Assembly: GCA_022652985.1 (NCBI GenBank)
Contig: JALCRY010000012.1
Span: 1-49,631 of the forward strand
Length of the DNA: 49,631 nucleotides
Source: Eubacteriaceae bacterium
Lineage (GTDB): Bacteria; Bacillota; Clostridia; Peptostreptococcales; Anaerovoracaceae
Direction: 5' to 3'
Positions 25,566 to 33,618 of the stretch are shown here, in pieces (the first letter of the stretch is position 1; each line of letters begins with the position of its first letter). Position numbers and translations under genes: made by a program. Below the pieces are notes generated by a model. The model saw nothing but the letters and a program-made list of their open reading frames with translations. It was not told the origin of the DNA and made no database searches.

Positions 25566-26465
25566 ATGTTTAAAAAAATTTGCTTTTTAGATCAGACTAG
25601 TCTCAATGATGAGGCCATGAAAAAATTAAGTACATTCTGTGAAGAACTTACAGTATACGACGATTATCCGACCGACGCGGATGAAATCGCAAAGCGCATA
25701 GGCGATGCCGATGCAGTCCTGCTGTCATACAACACTACAATACCACAGGAAGCTTTGGAGAAATGTCCAAATGTAAAATACATCGGCATGTGCTGTACAT
25801 ACTACGGCAAAAAAAGCGCCAATATACCGGCAGAATTAGCAGAAAAACGCGGAATTGAAATACGCGGAGTATCCGGTTACAGCGATATCGGCCCATGTGA
25901 ATTTGTTGTATGCGCGCTGCTTAATCTTCTGCATGGTTACTACGGACCTACTTTTGGTACATGGCCGCACGAACTTCATGGCATCCCTGTCGGCATAGTG
26001 GGCGCAGGCGTCACAGGCCGTCTTTGTGTACAGTACTTAAAATCTCTCGGTGCTGATGTAGCCTATGCTGATGTAGTAGAATGCCCTGAATTGGATGCCC
26101 TTGGCATACCGCATTTATCGATGGAATCCCTGCTTAAACGATCCACAATAATTTCAACGCATATTCCGAGAAATATTGAAATACTCAAGAAGCAAGAATT
26201 CGAAATGCTGGGCAACAACAAAATTGTGATAAACGTTTCTGTCGGTCCGACTTTTAATGTCCCTGATATGATTGATTGGCTTAAACAATGTCCAAACAAC
26301 TACTATGTCTGTGATGAAGTAGGCATGGGCAGCTGCTGGAACGACTTTAACGGAATAGAAAACTGTATTTCCACACATCGTGCTGCAGGCAGCTCAGTTG
26401 AATGTACAAAACGTCTTTCAGAAGGCGTAATCAAAAATATCTGTGATTATCTTGCCGAATGTTAA
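25566..26465 (+). CDS. D-2-hydroxyacid dehydrogenase homologue with atypical active site
   Basis: The start chosen is the ATG at 25566 (MFKKICFLD), with AGGAGG 11 bases upstream, giving 299 residues. The fold is that of D-isomer-specific 2-hydroxyacid dehydrogenases: substrate domain at 1-120 (ALEKCPNVKYIGMC, LAEKRGIEIRGVSGYS), Rossmann motif GAGVTG at 146-151, and terminal catalytic His271 (STHRAAGS). The position of the usual catalytic Arg in NxxRG is Val226 (NVSVG), and the usual catalytic Glu aligns with a Gly near 255. NAD binding seems intact, but classical 2-oxoacid reduction is doubtful. It diverges from the oxidoreductase operon under a matching operator and precedes the IclR gene. 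It could be a modified reductase or a regulatory NAD-binding protein. Confidence 0.85.
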   Translation: MFKKICFLDQTSLNDEAMKKLSTFCEELTVYDDYPTDADEIAKRIGDADAVLLSYNTTIPQEALEKCPNVKYIGMCCTYYGKKSANIPAELAEKRGIEIRGVSGYSDIGPCEFVVCALLNLLHGYYGPTFGTWPHELHGIPVGIVGAGVTGRLCVQYLKSLGADVAYADVVECPELDALGIPHLSMESLLKRSTIISTHIPRNIEILKKQEFEMLGNNKIVINVSVGPTFNVPDMIDWLKQCPNNYYVCDEVGMGSCWNDFNGIENCISTHRAAGSSVECTKRLSEGVIKNICDYLAEC

Positions 26466-26488
26466 TACTACTAAGCCATTAATTCCGC

Positions 26489-26534
26489 GCCGGCTGCCGT
26501 ACTGTCATCAACATGACATTATCCTGCAGCCGGC
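26489..26534. repeat. Nested double hairpin after the dehydrogenase-like gene
   Basis: GCCGGCTGC (26489-26497) pairs perfectly with GCAGCCGGC (26526-26534), and a second perfect stem, TGTCAT-CAAC-ATGACA, sits inside. It starts 24 bases after the stop codon. No T-run follows, so it may act as an mRNA 3'-end stabiliser or factor-dependent terminator before the IclR gene. The rest of 26535-26655 shows no gene. Confidence 0.6.
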
Positions 26535-26672
26535 CAGTGACATTACTTGCTAATGATTATCTTATGAGTTAAAATATCTACACTGCATATGATAATTTAT
26601 TATCGCTGACATATTATTACTGTCACCAAATTTAGATATTATCATATTGCACAAAAGGGGGGTAAATACTCA

Positions 26673-27449
26673 TTGAAGGAAAAAACAACAAAAAGTAATC
26701 AATCGATTACCAAAGCATTTAAAATAATAGAAGAAATGGCAAAGTCCAGCGGACCTATGAAGCTTAATGAAATCGCGGCCGGTACAGGATTCCCTAACAG
26801 TACAGTTCTGCGCATGCTCGGTTCATTAATGGCATGCGGATATGTTGTACAAAATGAAAAATCATTAAAATATTCGCTGTCAATAAAATTCAACCTTCTC
26901 GGTGAACAGGTTAAATCACAAATGAAGATCCGTGATATTGCCAAGCCATATCTGAACAAACTAAGTCAGCAGTATAAAGAAACCGCGTGCTTGTCTGTTT
27001 CAGAAAACAATGCTGTTATTTACCTTGATGCGGTAGAAGGAAACAACAGCACCATTCGTACTCTGCCAAAAATAGGCAGCACTGCGCCAATGAATAATAC
27101 AGGGTCCGGAAAACTTCTTATGCTGAACTTTGATGATGAACAGCTGGAGCAATATGTGAATACCGTCGGCCTTGTAAAAACTACAGAAAATACATTCTCT
27201 ACTTTGGATAGTTTAAAGGCAGAACTGTCCAAAATAAGAGCTCAGGGGTATGCACTGGATGATGAAGAAAACGAAATAGGAATACGCTGTCTGGCGGCAC
27301 CTATCAGAGATTATACTGGCTTTGTTATTGCCTGCATCAGCATCTCTGCTCCGACTACAAGATTGACTTTAGAGAAAATAAACAACGAAAAGAAATACAT
27401 CTTAAATGCGGTCGCGGAAATATCCAAAAATTTAGGATATGATCAATAA
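26673..27449 (+). CDS. IclR-family transcriptional regulator
   Basis: The protein is 258 residues from a TTG start at 26673; AAGGGGGG lies about 11 bases upstream and no ATG fits better. Residues 8-65 form the winged helix (MKLNEIAAGTGFPNSTVLRMLGSLMACGYV). Residues 80-255 form the IclR effector domain (YLDAVEGNNSTIRTLPKIGSTAPMNNTGSGK and the C-terminal GIRCLAAPIRDYTGFVIACISIS). IclR proteins commonly control catabolic genes for aromatic or carboxylic acids and respond to a pathway acid. It follows the dehydrogenase-like gene on the same strand and is the only regulator in this island, so it is the prime candidate for the GAAAT-N4-ATTTC operators. Confidence 0.92.
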   Translation: MKEKTTKSNQSITKAFKIIEEMAKSSGPMKLNEIAAGTGFPNSTVLRMLGSLMACGYVVQNEKSLKYSLSIKFNLLGEQVKSQMKIRDIAKPYLNKLSQQYKETACLSVSENNAVIYLDAVEGNNSTIRTLPKIGSTAPMNNTGSGKLLMLNFDDEQLEQYVNTVGLVKTTENTFSTLDSLKAELSKIRAQGYALDDEENEIGIRCLAAPIRDYTGFVIACISISAPTTRLTLEKINNEKKYILNAVAEISKNLGYDQ

Positions 27450-27472
27450 GAAATATAAAGAAAACAACGAAT

Positions 27473-27517
27473 AAACACGGGTACTTCAGCCAATGAAAGT
27501 GCCCGTGTTTATTTATT
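27473..27517. terminator. Bidirectional terminator between IclR and proB
   Basis: AAACACGGG and CCCGTGTTT pair, extended inward by TACTTC/GAAAGTG with slight mismatch around a short loop. T-rich sequence follows on the plus strand (TTTATTTATTT), and the minus strand also ends in GTTTATT. It separates the convergent IclR and proB genes. Confidence 0.82.
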
Positions 27518-27558
27518 TCACTAATGATTTATAGGAGTGGTCTGTAATTGCGCTGCGG

Positions 27559-28356
27559 TCATCTGCGTCCGGCTATCATCGTTCCGCAGGACCTGCCTTC
27601 CACGATATCGTAAATAGCCTGCGGACGCTTGCCGTTCGTGATCACTGTGTCGATGCCGTTCGAAGATGCCAGAGACGCCGCCTGAAGCTTCGTCTTCATC
27701 CCGCCGGTCCCGCGGCGCGTGCCGGCGCCGCCTGCCATGGCGAATATGCTTTCGTCGATACTGTCTATCCGCTCTATCAGCCTGGCCTCAGGGTCCACAT
27801 GAGGATCCCTGTCGTACATGCCGTCGATGTCGGAAAGGATCACCAGTCTGCCCGCATGGCAGAGCACCGCGACTATCGCCGACAGCATATCGTTGTCGCC
27901 GAACAGTCTGTCCTTCGATTTGATTTCGGTATATGTCACCGAATCGTTTTCATTGACGATCGGGATCACGCCCATCTGGAGCAGTTCCTCGAATGTATTG
28001 GAAAGATTGATCTTCTTCTCCTCCTGCACGATGTCCTCCGCGCTCAGCAATATCTGCGCGATCACCTTCCCGTACTCGCCGAAAAACTTATCGTAGAAAA
28101 ACATATTACTGCACTGACCCACCGCCGCCGCGGCCTGCTTCGACCGCATCGTTGAAGGCTTCGCTTTCAGATTAAGCCTGTTCGCGCCCACGGCGATCGC
28201 GCCGGATGACACGAGTATTACTTCATTTCCCATGTTCTGCACGTCGGAAAGCACCCTCGCCAGGTTTTCGAACGACCGCAGATCATTACTGCCGATATTA
28301 TTTGTAAGAGTCGAGGTCCCGACTTTTACCACGATTCTGTTTCTATATAACTGCAT
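27559..28356 (-). CDS. proB: Glutamate 5-kinase without PUA domain
   Basis: This 265-residue protein is a complete amino-acid-kinase domain: VVKVGTSTLTN near the N-terminus, ILVSSGAIAVGANRL, VIPIVNENDSV, and the nucleotide and glutamate loops FGDNDMLSA and GTGGMKTKLQAA. It phosphorylates glutamate to glutamyl 5-phosphate, the first step of proline synthesis. The C-terminal PUA domain found in enterobacterial ProB is absent, as in several Gram-positive enzymes. proA is not adjacent; instead the gene starts one base after the ProX-like stop, so it is coupled to a tRNA-Pro editing gene. Confidence 0.93.
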   Translation of the reverse strand: MQLYRNRIVVKVGTSTLTNNIGSNDLRSFENLARVLSDVQNMGNEVILVSSGAIAVGANRLNLKAKPSTMRSKQAAAAVGQCSNMFFYDKFFGEYGKVIAQILLSAEDIVQEEKKINLSNTFEELLQMGVIPIVNENDSVTYTEIKSKDRLFGDNDMLSAIVAVLCHAGRLVILSDIDGMYDRDPHVDPEARLIERIDSIDESIFAMAGGAGTRRGTGGMKTKLQAASLASSNGIDTVITNGKRPQAIYDIVEGRSCGTMIAGRR

Positions 28357-28357
28357 T

Positions 28358-28897
28358 TCACACCTCTATTATTTCCGCGGAATGTTTCGTGTACGGCAGT
28401 AATGTGCCGATGACTTTTTCCGTGAGGATCTTCATGTAACCCGTGGTCGTGCCGTCGCTGCAGCCGTACCACTCACTGTCTGCCACTTCTTTATCAAAAA
28501 CGATGCGTACATTTCTCGCCGAATCAAGCAGGGCGCTGAAGACCGTTGCCGCGCCGATCTTTGTGCCGAGCATATCGGTCATCGCTTCAGGCGGGGCGAA
28601 TGACACCGCCTGCACGCCGAGTGCATTCTTGAATCTTTTGGCGCTGAACGGCTTGTCCCCGGCAGTAATGAACAGATAGAAGTCTGTCTTTTTCCTGCTG
28701 CATAAAAACAGCGTCTTGACCATATCCATATCGAGTTTTTCATCGACCCTGGCGCAGTCTTCCATCGTTATTACTTCGTCCGTTTCGACACGCTCGAATG
28801 GTATATCAAGCTCCGCGAGCGCACTGTATGTTTTCTCCTGCAGCGGCGTGCTGAATCCTGCTGGCGCTGTTGTATATATTTCACTGACATTGATCAT
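28358..28897 (-). CDS. proX: ProX/YbaK-type aminoacyl-tRNA deacylase (prolyl-tRNA editing)
   Basis: This 179-residue protein matches the ProX branch of the YbaK/ProRS-INS superfamily: LDIPFERVETDEV, the conserved lysine in DMVKTLFLCSRKKTDFYLFITAGDKP, LGVQAVSFAPPEAM and the terminal EWYGCSDGTTTGYMKI. These free-standing enzymes hydrolyse Ala (or Cys) mischarged on tRNA-Pro. Pairing with proB on one transcript links proline supply and proline coding fidelity. The ATG at 28897 is preceded by GGGGGAAACAGAG. It is divergent from a LysR gene, with ATGATA/TATCAT repeats between them. Confidence 0.85.
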   Translation of the reverse strand: MINVSEIYTTAPAGFSTPLQEKTYSALAELDIPFERVETDEVITMEDCARVDEKLDMDMVKTLFLCSRKKTDFYLFITAGDKPFSAKRFKNALGVQAVSFAPPEAMTDMLGTKIGAATVFSALLDSARNVRIVFDKEVADSEWYGCSDGTTTGYMKILTEKVIGTLLPYTKHSAEIIEV

Positions 28898-28927
28898 CTC
28901 TGTTTCCCCCGTCTTTCTTTTTCTATT

Positions 28928-28974
28928 ATGATAATATCATTTATGCTATAATGATAAAAGCGAATAAATATCAT
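28928..28974. promoter_or_regulatory. Cluster of ATGATA/TATCAT half-sites between proX and LysR
   Basis: Four half-sites occur in order: ATGATA (28928), TATCAT (28935), ATGATA (28951) and TATCAT (28969), forming one tight dyad with a 1-base centre and one spaced dyad with a 12-base centre. A TATAAT for the rightward gene lies between them at 28947-28952. This looks like the control region of the divergent LysR pair. Confidence 0.5.
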
Positions 28975-29014
28975 ATTATTCATGACTAAATCAGATGTAT
29001 GGAGGAAGATCCGC

Positions 29015-29881
29015 ATGGATATGAACATAATGAAATACAGGGCTTTTGTGGAAACAGTAGAATCAGGAAGTTTCACGAAGGCCGCCGCACTGCTGAACTA
29101 CTCGCAGTCCGGCATCAGCCGCATGATAAACGATCTGGAGCGGGAATGGAACGTGTCTCTGCTCGAGCGCAGCCGTTCGGGCGTTTATCTCACTTCTGAC
29201 GGGACCGATCTTCTGCCGTACGCGAAGAATGTCTGCCGCGAATACGAGAAGCTGAAGATGGAAGTCGACGGCCTCAGCGGCCTCACGTCAGGCATCATCC
29301 GCATCGGGACTTTTTCGAGCGTGGCTACGCACAGGCTGCCGAAGATAATAAAAAAGTTCAGGAAAGATTACCCGAACATAGATTACGAACTTGTTCTCGG
29401 CGACTACACCGAGATCGAAGAATATATTGCCGAAGGACGCGTGGACTGCGGTTTCCTGCTGCTGCCGACAGCTCATGATTTCGATACGGCTTTTATCGAG
29501 CAGGATACGCTCATGGCGGTGCTTCCACAGGATCATCCTCTGGCCAAGCTTGACACGGTCCCGATCACGTCGCTGTGCAGCGATCCTTTCCTGCTTCTGC
29601 AGAAAGGCGCAAAAGCCGAGGTTGCGGAACTGCTCGACCGCTCCGGCATCGTTCCCGACATTCGCCTTACTACCTGGGACGACTATGCGATCATGTCCAT
29701 GGTCGAAAGCGGTCTCGGCATCAGCATCCTTCCGGAGCTGATATTGAAACGCATCCCTTACCGAGTGGCAATCAGGCCGCTCGACGTTCCCGCATACAGG
29801 AATATCGGCATTGCGATGCGCGACCGCAAGACCGCATCTCTGGCCGTCAGAAAATTTCTGGAGTATCTTCCGCTGTCGTGA
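29015..29881 (+). CDS. LysR-family transcriptional regulator
   Basis: The start chosen is the ATG at 29015 (MDMNIMKYRAF), 9 bases after GGAGGA, giving 288 residues. Residues 3-62 are the LysR winged helix (VESGSFTKAAALLNYSQSGISRMINDLE). Residues 90-285 form the periplasmic-binding-protein-like effector domain (GIIRIGTFSSVATHRLPKIIKKFRKDYP...VLPQDHPLAKL). It is GC-rich like proB-proX and divergent from them, so it may control them, but its ligand is unknown. Confidence 0.92.
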   Translation: MDMNIMKYRAFVETVESGSFTKAAALLNYSQSGISRMINDLEREWNVSLLERSRSGVYLTSDGTDLLPYAKNVCREYEKLKMEVDGLSGLTSGIIRIGTFSSVATHRLPKIIKKFRKDYPNIDYELVLGDYTEIEEYIAEGRVDCGFLLLPTAHDFDTAFIEQDTLMAVLPQDHPLAKLDTVPITSLCSDPFLLLQKGAKAEVAELLDRSGIVPDIRLTTWDDYAIMSMVESGLGISILPELILKRIPYRVAIRPLDVPAYRNIGIAMRDRKTASLAVRKFLEYLPLS

Positions 29882-30122
29882 CAGATCATTTATGCTTTCC
29901 TGCATTGTGTACCCTGCAAAAGGTTTTCGCTGCGGAGAGATACACGGCAATCCGGAGAAGAATTAAAATACTTTGCGTTTTATCGCGCAGTTTATGTGAA
30001 CTTCTGCTGCATGTTCCCCACATTTCACGCGATTCATAATGTCTGTTGAGATAAGCATAGAATACTATTAGTGCACACTTTTTTGCAAAGTATATTGGGT
30101 AAGATAATATTTCATAATAAAC

Positions 30123-30150
30123 TTTCGGTCCTTTGAGGCCCGAAAATTTT
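30123..30150 (+). terminator. Hairpin with T-rich tail, plus strand
   Basis: TTTCGGTCC and GGCCCGAAA pair around TTTGA with one mismatch, followed by ATTTTGTTATTG. It could end the LysR transcript although it is about 240 bases past the stop. Confidence 0.45.
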
Positions 30151-30167
30151 GTTATTGTTTTTATACG

Positions 30168-30217
30168 AAAAAAGAGCTGCGCATCTGAGAATGATTTATC
30201 CCCTAATGCGGCAGCCC
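30168..30217 (-). terminator. Intrinsic terminator of the aldehyde dehydrogenase-MFS operon
   Basis: On the minus strand GGGCTGC-C-GCAT and ATGC-GCAGCTC pair (one bulged base), followed by TTTTTT at 30168-30173. It lies about 40 bases after the MFS stop. Confidence 0.8.
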
Positions 30218-30254
30218 ATTTCACTAGATTCAATTATTTATTTAAGCATTTCAG

Positions 30255-31610
30255 TTATAATGATGCAGCATTATCATCGTTTTCTTCCGTTATGTCATTA
30301 CTTTTTATGCTTTTGCCCCTTGCTTTTCCTGGTTTCACAAGCGACATTACCACTGTTGCTATAAGTGCACAGCACGCTGCTCCCATGAACATTGCATGAT
30401 ATCCGTAACTGGCAACAAGAAATCCAGTCAGTGTAGGTCCTACAACTGATGCAATGTTTGTAAATCCATGTGTTAATCCACCATATGTACCAGCCATTGC
30501 CGGATCACTATCCACTACAACCGACCAGTGAACTGAATTTGGAAGATAATTAAATGCATTGCCTATCATCATGAGAACCAATACTCCCATATAGTTATCG
30601 ACTCTTGTAATAAGTAAGAAACATACGAATGTGCATGCGTATGAAACAACTGCCAGCAGTCCTCTCGCCAGTCTTAAATTCCCTGTTTTTACTTTAATTT
30701 TATCTGAAATTTTTCCACCGAGCAGACATGTGACAACGGCACCGATCCAAGGTATCATTCCCAGATACCAAAGAGACGACAGCTGGAAATGGTACGTATC
30801 CTGCAAATATTTCGGCGTCCATGTCAACAGCACGAAGTTAATGTACATGAAACAGAAATAACCTATCGTATTGAATATGAAAGTCGGATTCTGAAAGAAA
30901 GAATACCATGGCTTTTTTTCAGAATTAAAAATCGTCTGTTCCCCTTGCAGCATGTCTTCATTGCTGCGGATTTCAGCAAGCTCCTCTTCTGACACATGCT
31001 TATTTTGTTCCGGAATATCAGTAAATATTTTTGACCAGATCAGCACCCAAACCAGACCTATTGCTCCAAGGAAAATAAATGCTACTCTCCAGCCAAGCCA
31101 TGATATCAATGCCACGCTTACAGGTGCTGCTATCATTGCTCCTGCCGGTACTCCAACAAGTCCTATCGCTGAAGTAAATCCTCTGTCTTTTGGTGCAGAC
31201 CAGTTATGAAGCGCTCTACTTGATGTCGCAAAATTTGGACCTTCAGATAATCCAAACAATACTCTGACTAGACAGAAGCCAGCCATTGCATTGCCGCCAA
31301 AGACCGTAAGACCTATTTCTCCTGCATACGCAGTAAGAATTTCGAAGATAGACCACGCTGTTCCGGCAATAAGAAATACATATTTTGGTCCTTTGTGATC
31401 AGCCATTATTCCGCCGAGGATAGGCCCTACTATATATCCGTATCCAAAGAATCCCGAAAGGACACCCCACGAACTGGCATCGAGATCAAATAATCTCGTC
31501 AATGGTTCCTGCGCATATGAAAGTGCCGCTCTATCGATATAATTGATCATAGACATAAATATTATCATTGCAATGATTACATATCTGTAATTGGTTTTTT
31601 TCGTCTCCAT
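30255..31610 (-). CDS. MFS transporter, anion:cation symporter (ACS) type
   Basis: This 451-residue protein has 12 predicted helices. Motifs fit the ACS branch of the major facilitator superfamily: NYIDRAALSYAQEPL after helix 1, GGIMADHKGPKYVF in the loop 2-3 motif A, and LVRVLFGLSEGPNF in helix 4. ACS members import carboxylates such as tartrate, glucarate, galactonate or phthalate. The gene follows the aldehyde dehydrogenase by 12 bases and is cotranscribed. It most likely brings in the organic acid that the citrate-lyase-type genes upstream degrade; the exact acid is unknown. Confidence 0.92.
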   Translation of the reverse strand: METKKTNYRYVIIAMIIFMSMINYIDRAALSYAQEPLTRLFDLDASSWGVLSGFFGYGYIVGPILGGIMADHKGPKYVFLIAGTAWSIFEILTAYAGEIGLTVFGGNAMAGFCLVRVLFGLSEGPNFATSSRALHNWSAPKDRGFTSAIGLVGVPAGAMIAAPVSVALISWLGWRVAFIFLGAIGLVWVLIWSKIFTDIPEQNKHVSEEELAEIRSNEDMLQGEQTIFNSEKKPWYSFFQNPTFIFNTIGYFCFMYINFVLLTWTPKYLQDTYHFQLSSLWYLGMIPWIGAVVTCLLGGKISDKIKVKTGNLRLARGLLAVVSYACTFVCFLLITRVDNYMGVLVLMMIGNAFNYLPNSVHWSVVVDSDPAMAGTYGGLTHGFTNIASVVGPTLTGFLVASYGYHAMFMGAACCALIATVVMSLVKPGKARGKSIKSNDITEENDDNAASL

Positions 31611-31622
31611 TTCTTCCTCCTA

Positions 31623-33056
31623 TCAATACATTTTATTAAATACAATAGTTTTCATCTGACTAAATTCTTTTAAATTTTCCATTGCAGATTGTCGTCCCAG
31701 ACCGCTCTTTTTATATCCTCCAAACGGTGAATACGGAGCCGCATAAGATCCACCTCCATTTATGACACATGTTCCGGCCTGTATTCTTTTCACTACTTTC
31801 AATAATGTTTTTACATCTGCTCCGATAACAGAAGAACTTAATCCATAAATTGTATCGTTTGCAATTTCAATTCCCTCGTCAATTTCATCAAATCCGATGA
31901 TAGTCCATGTTGGCCCGAATATTTCCATATTTCTAGCGGCATCAGCGGTTCTTGGTGCTGCCAGTACTGTTGGTTCAATGAACGTTTTATTGAACCTATG
32001 CCCTCCTAAAAGCACTTCCGCTCCCTGGTCAACATTGTGCTGAATTTGTTCTTCGATTTCTTTAGCAGCGCGTTCAGATACAATCGGCCCAAATACAGTA
32101 TCATGATCCTTCGGATCGCCAACTTTCTTTTTGCTCAATTCATCAACCAGTTTTGACTGGAAAAGATTTTTCAGAGAATTGTGAACAACAAAGCGCTTTG
32201 ATGAATGGCATATCTGTCCTGAGCGATTACAGCGGTTTTTGATTGCTTCGTTTACTGCAAAATCGACATCTGCATCCGCAAGAACAATCATAGGATCATT
32301 ACCTCCGAGTTCCAAAGCGCAACTTACAATATTCTCTCCTGCTGTTGAAGCTATTTCCGCACCAACCATAGTACTGCCCGTCATTGAAATCGCATTTATA
32401 CGAGGATCGTTGTTGAGCCATTTGCCTAATACAGCGCCACTTCCTGTTACCACTTGCAATGCTTTGCCCGGCACACCACATTCAAGCATTAATTCTGACA
32501 ATTTCAGGATTGCAAGAGGGTCATCAGATGGTAATTTTGCAATGACCGAATTACCCATGAGTAGCGCAGGCCAAACTTTTGTGCAGAATGTTCCGACCGG
32601 AAAATTAAACGGAATAATTGAAAGTGTAATACCTAACGGTTCTCTAACGCTCATCACCAAATCGCCATCAGTACTCGCGCAATTTGACGGCGCAAATGTT
32701 TCTCCGCCCAGGAATCTGGCAGCTTCTACGCTAGCCGTTGCACGTGCAATCGCCACAGCCAGCTCACCTTGAACCTGTGATATCGGCACACCTAATTCCT
32801 CAACTATAGTATTTCCTAATTCTTCACGATGTTCTTCCATCGCATCAATGCATTTTCTCATGATGTCAATTCGTTTCCATAAAGCAACTTCAGACCATTC
32901 CAAATACCCTTCTCTTGAATTGCGAATGATTATTTCTATATCATCCTTGGAAGCGGACGGTACCTCATCAATTGCTTCATGTGTAGTTGGATTAAATACT
33001 TCAAATGTTTTTCCATCGGAAGCATCAACTTTTTTACCTCCAATTAGCATCTTCAT
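31623..33056 (-). CDS. NAD(P)-dependent aldehyde dehydrogenase
   Basis: The start chosen is the ATG at 33056 (MKMLIGGKKVDASDGK), 6 bases after GGAGG, giving 477 residues, the usual family length. The catalytic pair is present: the Glu in LELGGNDPMIV and Cys283 in SGQICHSSKR. The Asn in IIPFNFPVGTF and the cofactor loop MTGSTMVGAEI are also typical. The enzyme oxidises an aldehyde to an acid; relatives include lactaldehyde, glycolaldehyde and semialdehyde dehydrogenases. Together with the iron alcohol dehydrogenase at the other end of the cluster it could convert an alcohol or hydroxy acid to a dicarboxylate, or act on a semialdehyde. Its own promoter (33130-33158) has an ATCGAT-type box shared with the LysR region. 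Confidence 0.92.
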   Translation of the reverse strand: MKMLIGGKKVDASDGKTFEVFNPTTHEAIDEVPSASKDDIEIIIRNSREGYLEWSEVALWKRIDIMRKCIDAMEEHREELGNTIVEELGVPISQVQGELAVAIARATASVEAARFLGGETFAPSNCASTDGDLVMSVREPLGITLSIIPFNFPVGTFCTKVWPALLMGNSVIAKLPSDDPLAILKLSELMLECGVPGKALQVVTGSGAVLGKWLNNDPRINAISMTGSTMVGAEIASTAGENIVSCALELGGNDPMIVLADADVDFAVNEAIKNRCNRSGQICHSSKRFVVHNSLKNLFQSKLVDELSKKKVGDPKDHDTVFGPIVSERAAKEIEEQIQHNVDQGAEVLLGGHRFNKTFIEPTVLAAPRTADAARNMEIFGPTWTIIGFDEIDEGIEIANDTIYGLSSSVIGADVKTLLKVVKRIQAGTCVINGGGSYAAPYSPFGGYKKSGLGRQSAMENLKEFSQMKTIVFNKMY

Positions 33057-33129
33057 TTGTTTCCTCCATTTCAGTTCGATATTATAACGATTCATTATGT
33101 TTTCAGCAGTTAATCTATAATTTTTCTTG

Positions 33130-33158
33130 ATTATATTCTCATGATTTCTAAATAACAA
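33130..33158 (-). promoter_or_regulatory. Promoter of the aldehyde dehydrogenase-MFS operon
   Basis: On the minus strand TTGTTA (33153-33158), 17 bases, and TATAAT (33130-33135). The start codon is about 75 bases further on. Confidence 0.68.
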
Positions 33159-33163
33159 CATAT

Positions 33164-33180
33164 TTATTTTTGAATCGATA
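33164..33180 (-). promoter_or_regulatory. Candidate LysR box upstream of the aldehyde dehydrogenase promoter
   Basis: The minus strand reads TATCGATTCAAAAATAA, beginning 6 bases upstream of the -35. A near-copy, TATCGATTATCGAAAAATAA, lies at 41691-41710 between the alcohol dehydrogenase and LysR genes. This is where an activator would sit. Confidence 0.45.
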
Positions 33181-33524
33181 ACTAATATTTATCATTCATA
33201 TTATATTTATTTATCTATTTACATGGGTAAATTTCCTTCCCTTCTTCAGAAAATGAAATGCAAATTACATCACAATCCGTCGACTGTTATTCTACGGCAT
33301 CACGCCGACCTATTATAATAATTTGTAATTACCGGCATACCTCATAACCAGCAAGCAACACTTCCAAACTGTATTGTAAAAACTCAAAATATAAAATCTG
33401 GTACTCCGGTATATGCATGCTCATTAATCTTCTTCCTTATTTTTTATATATGAATAATCTGAAAATGATAAATAAATTGCATCAATAAAACGTTTCTTTC
33501 GAAGCCTTATGGCAGTGCAAATAC
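33181..33524. other. AT-rich stretch without a gene
   Basis: Between the cit-operon terminator and the aldehyde dehydrogenase control region no open frame with a ribosome site or recognisable RNA was seen. Confidence 0.5.
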
Positions 33525-33574
33525 AAAAAGAAAGCTCCGGCAGACAAATTCCACATAGAATTTATCTGCCGGAG
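33525..33574 (-). terminator. Intrinsic terminator of the cit operon
   Basis: CTCCGGCAGACAAATTC (33535-33551) pairs with the complementary arm ending CTGCCGGAG at 33574, with one mismatch and a 6-base loop. On the minus strand CTTTCTTTTTG follows. It lies 45 bases after the citX-citG stop. Confidence 0.88.
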
Positions 33575-33618
33575 ATACTGTCAATCATATCTGCAACGTG
33601 CTATTGTACTAATTTATG

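Larger units (their letters stand above)
29882..30254. other. Gene-free stretch between LysR and the MFS gene
   Basis: No convincing gene is present; short open frames here lack ribosome sites and family features. It contains two hairpin terminators, at 30123-30146 and 30168-30217. It also marks the change from the GC-rich proB block to the AT-rich citrate-lyase island. Confidence 0.6.

Noticed and set aside
25408-25590. 60-codon plus-strand open frame in the divergent promoter region
   Set aside because: It covers promoter and operator sequences and the true ribosome site of the next gene.
29886-30233. 115-codon minus-strand open frame
   Set aside because: No ribosome site, crosses both terminator hairpins and has coding-unlike composition.
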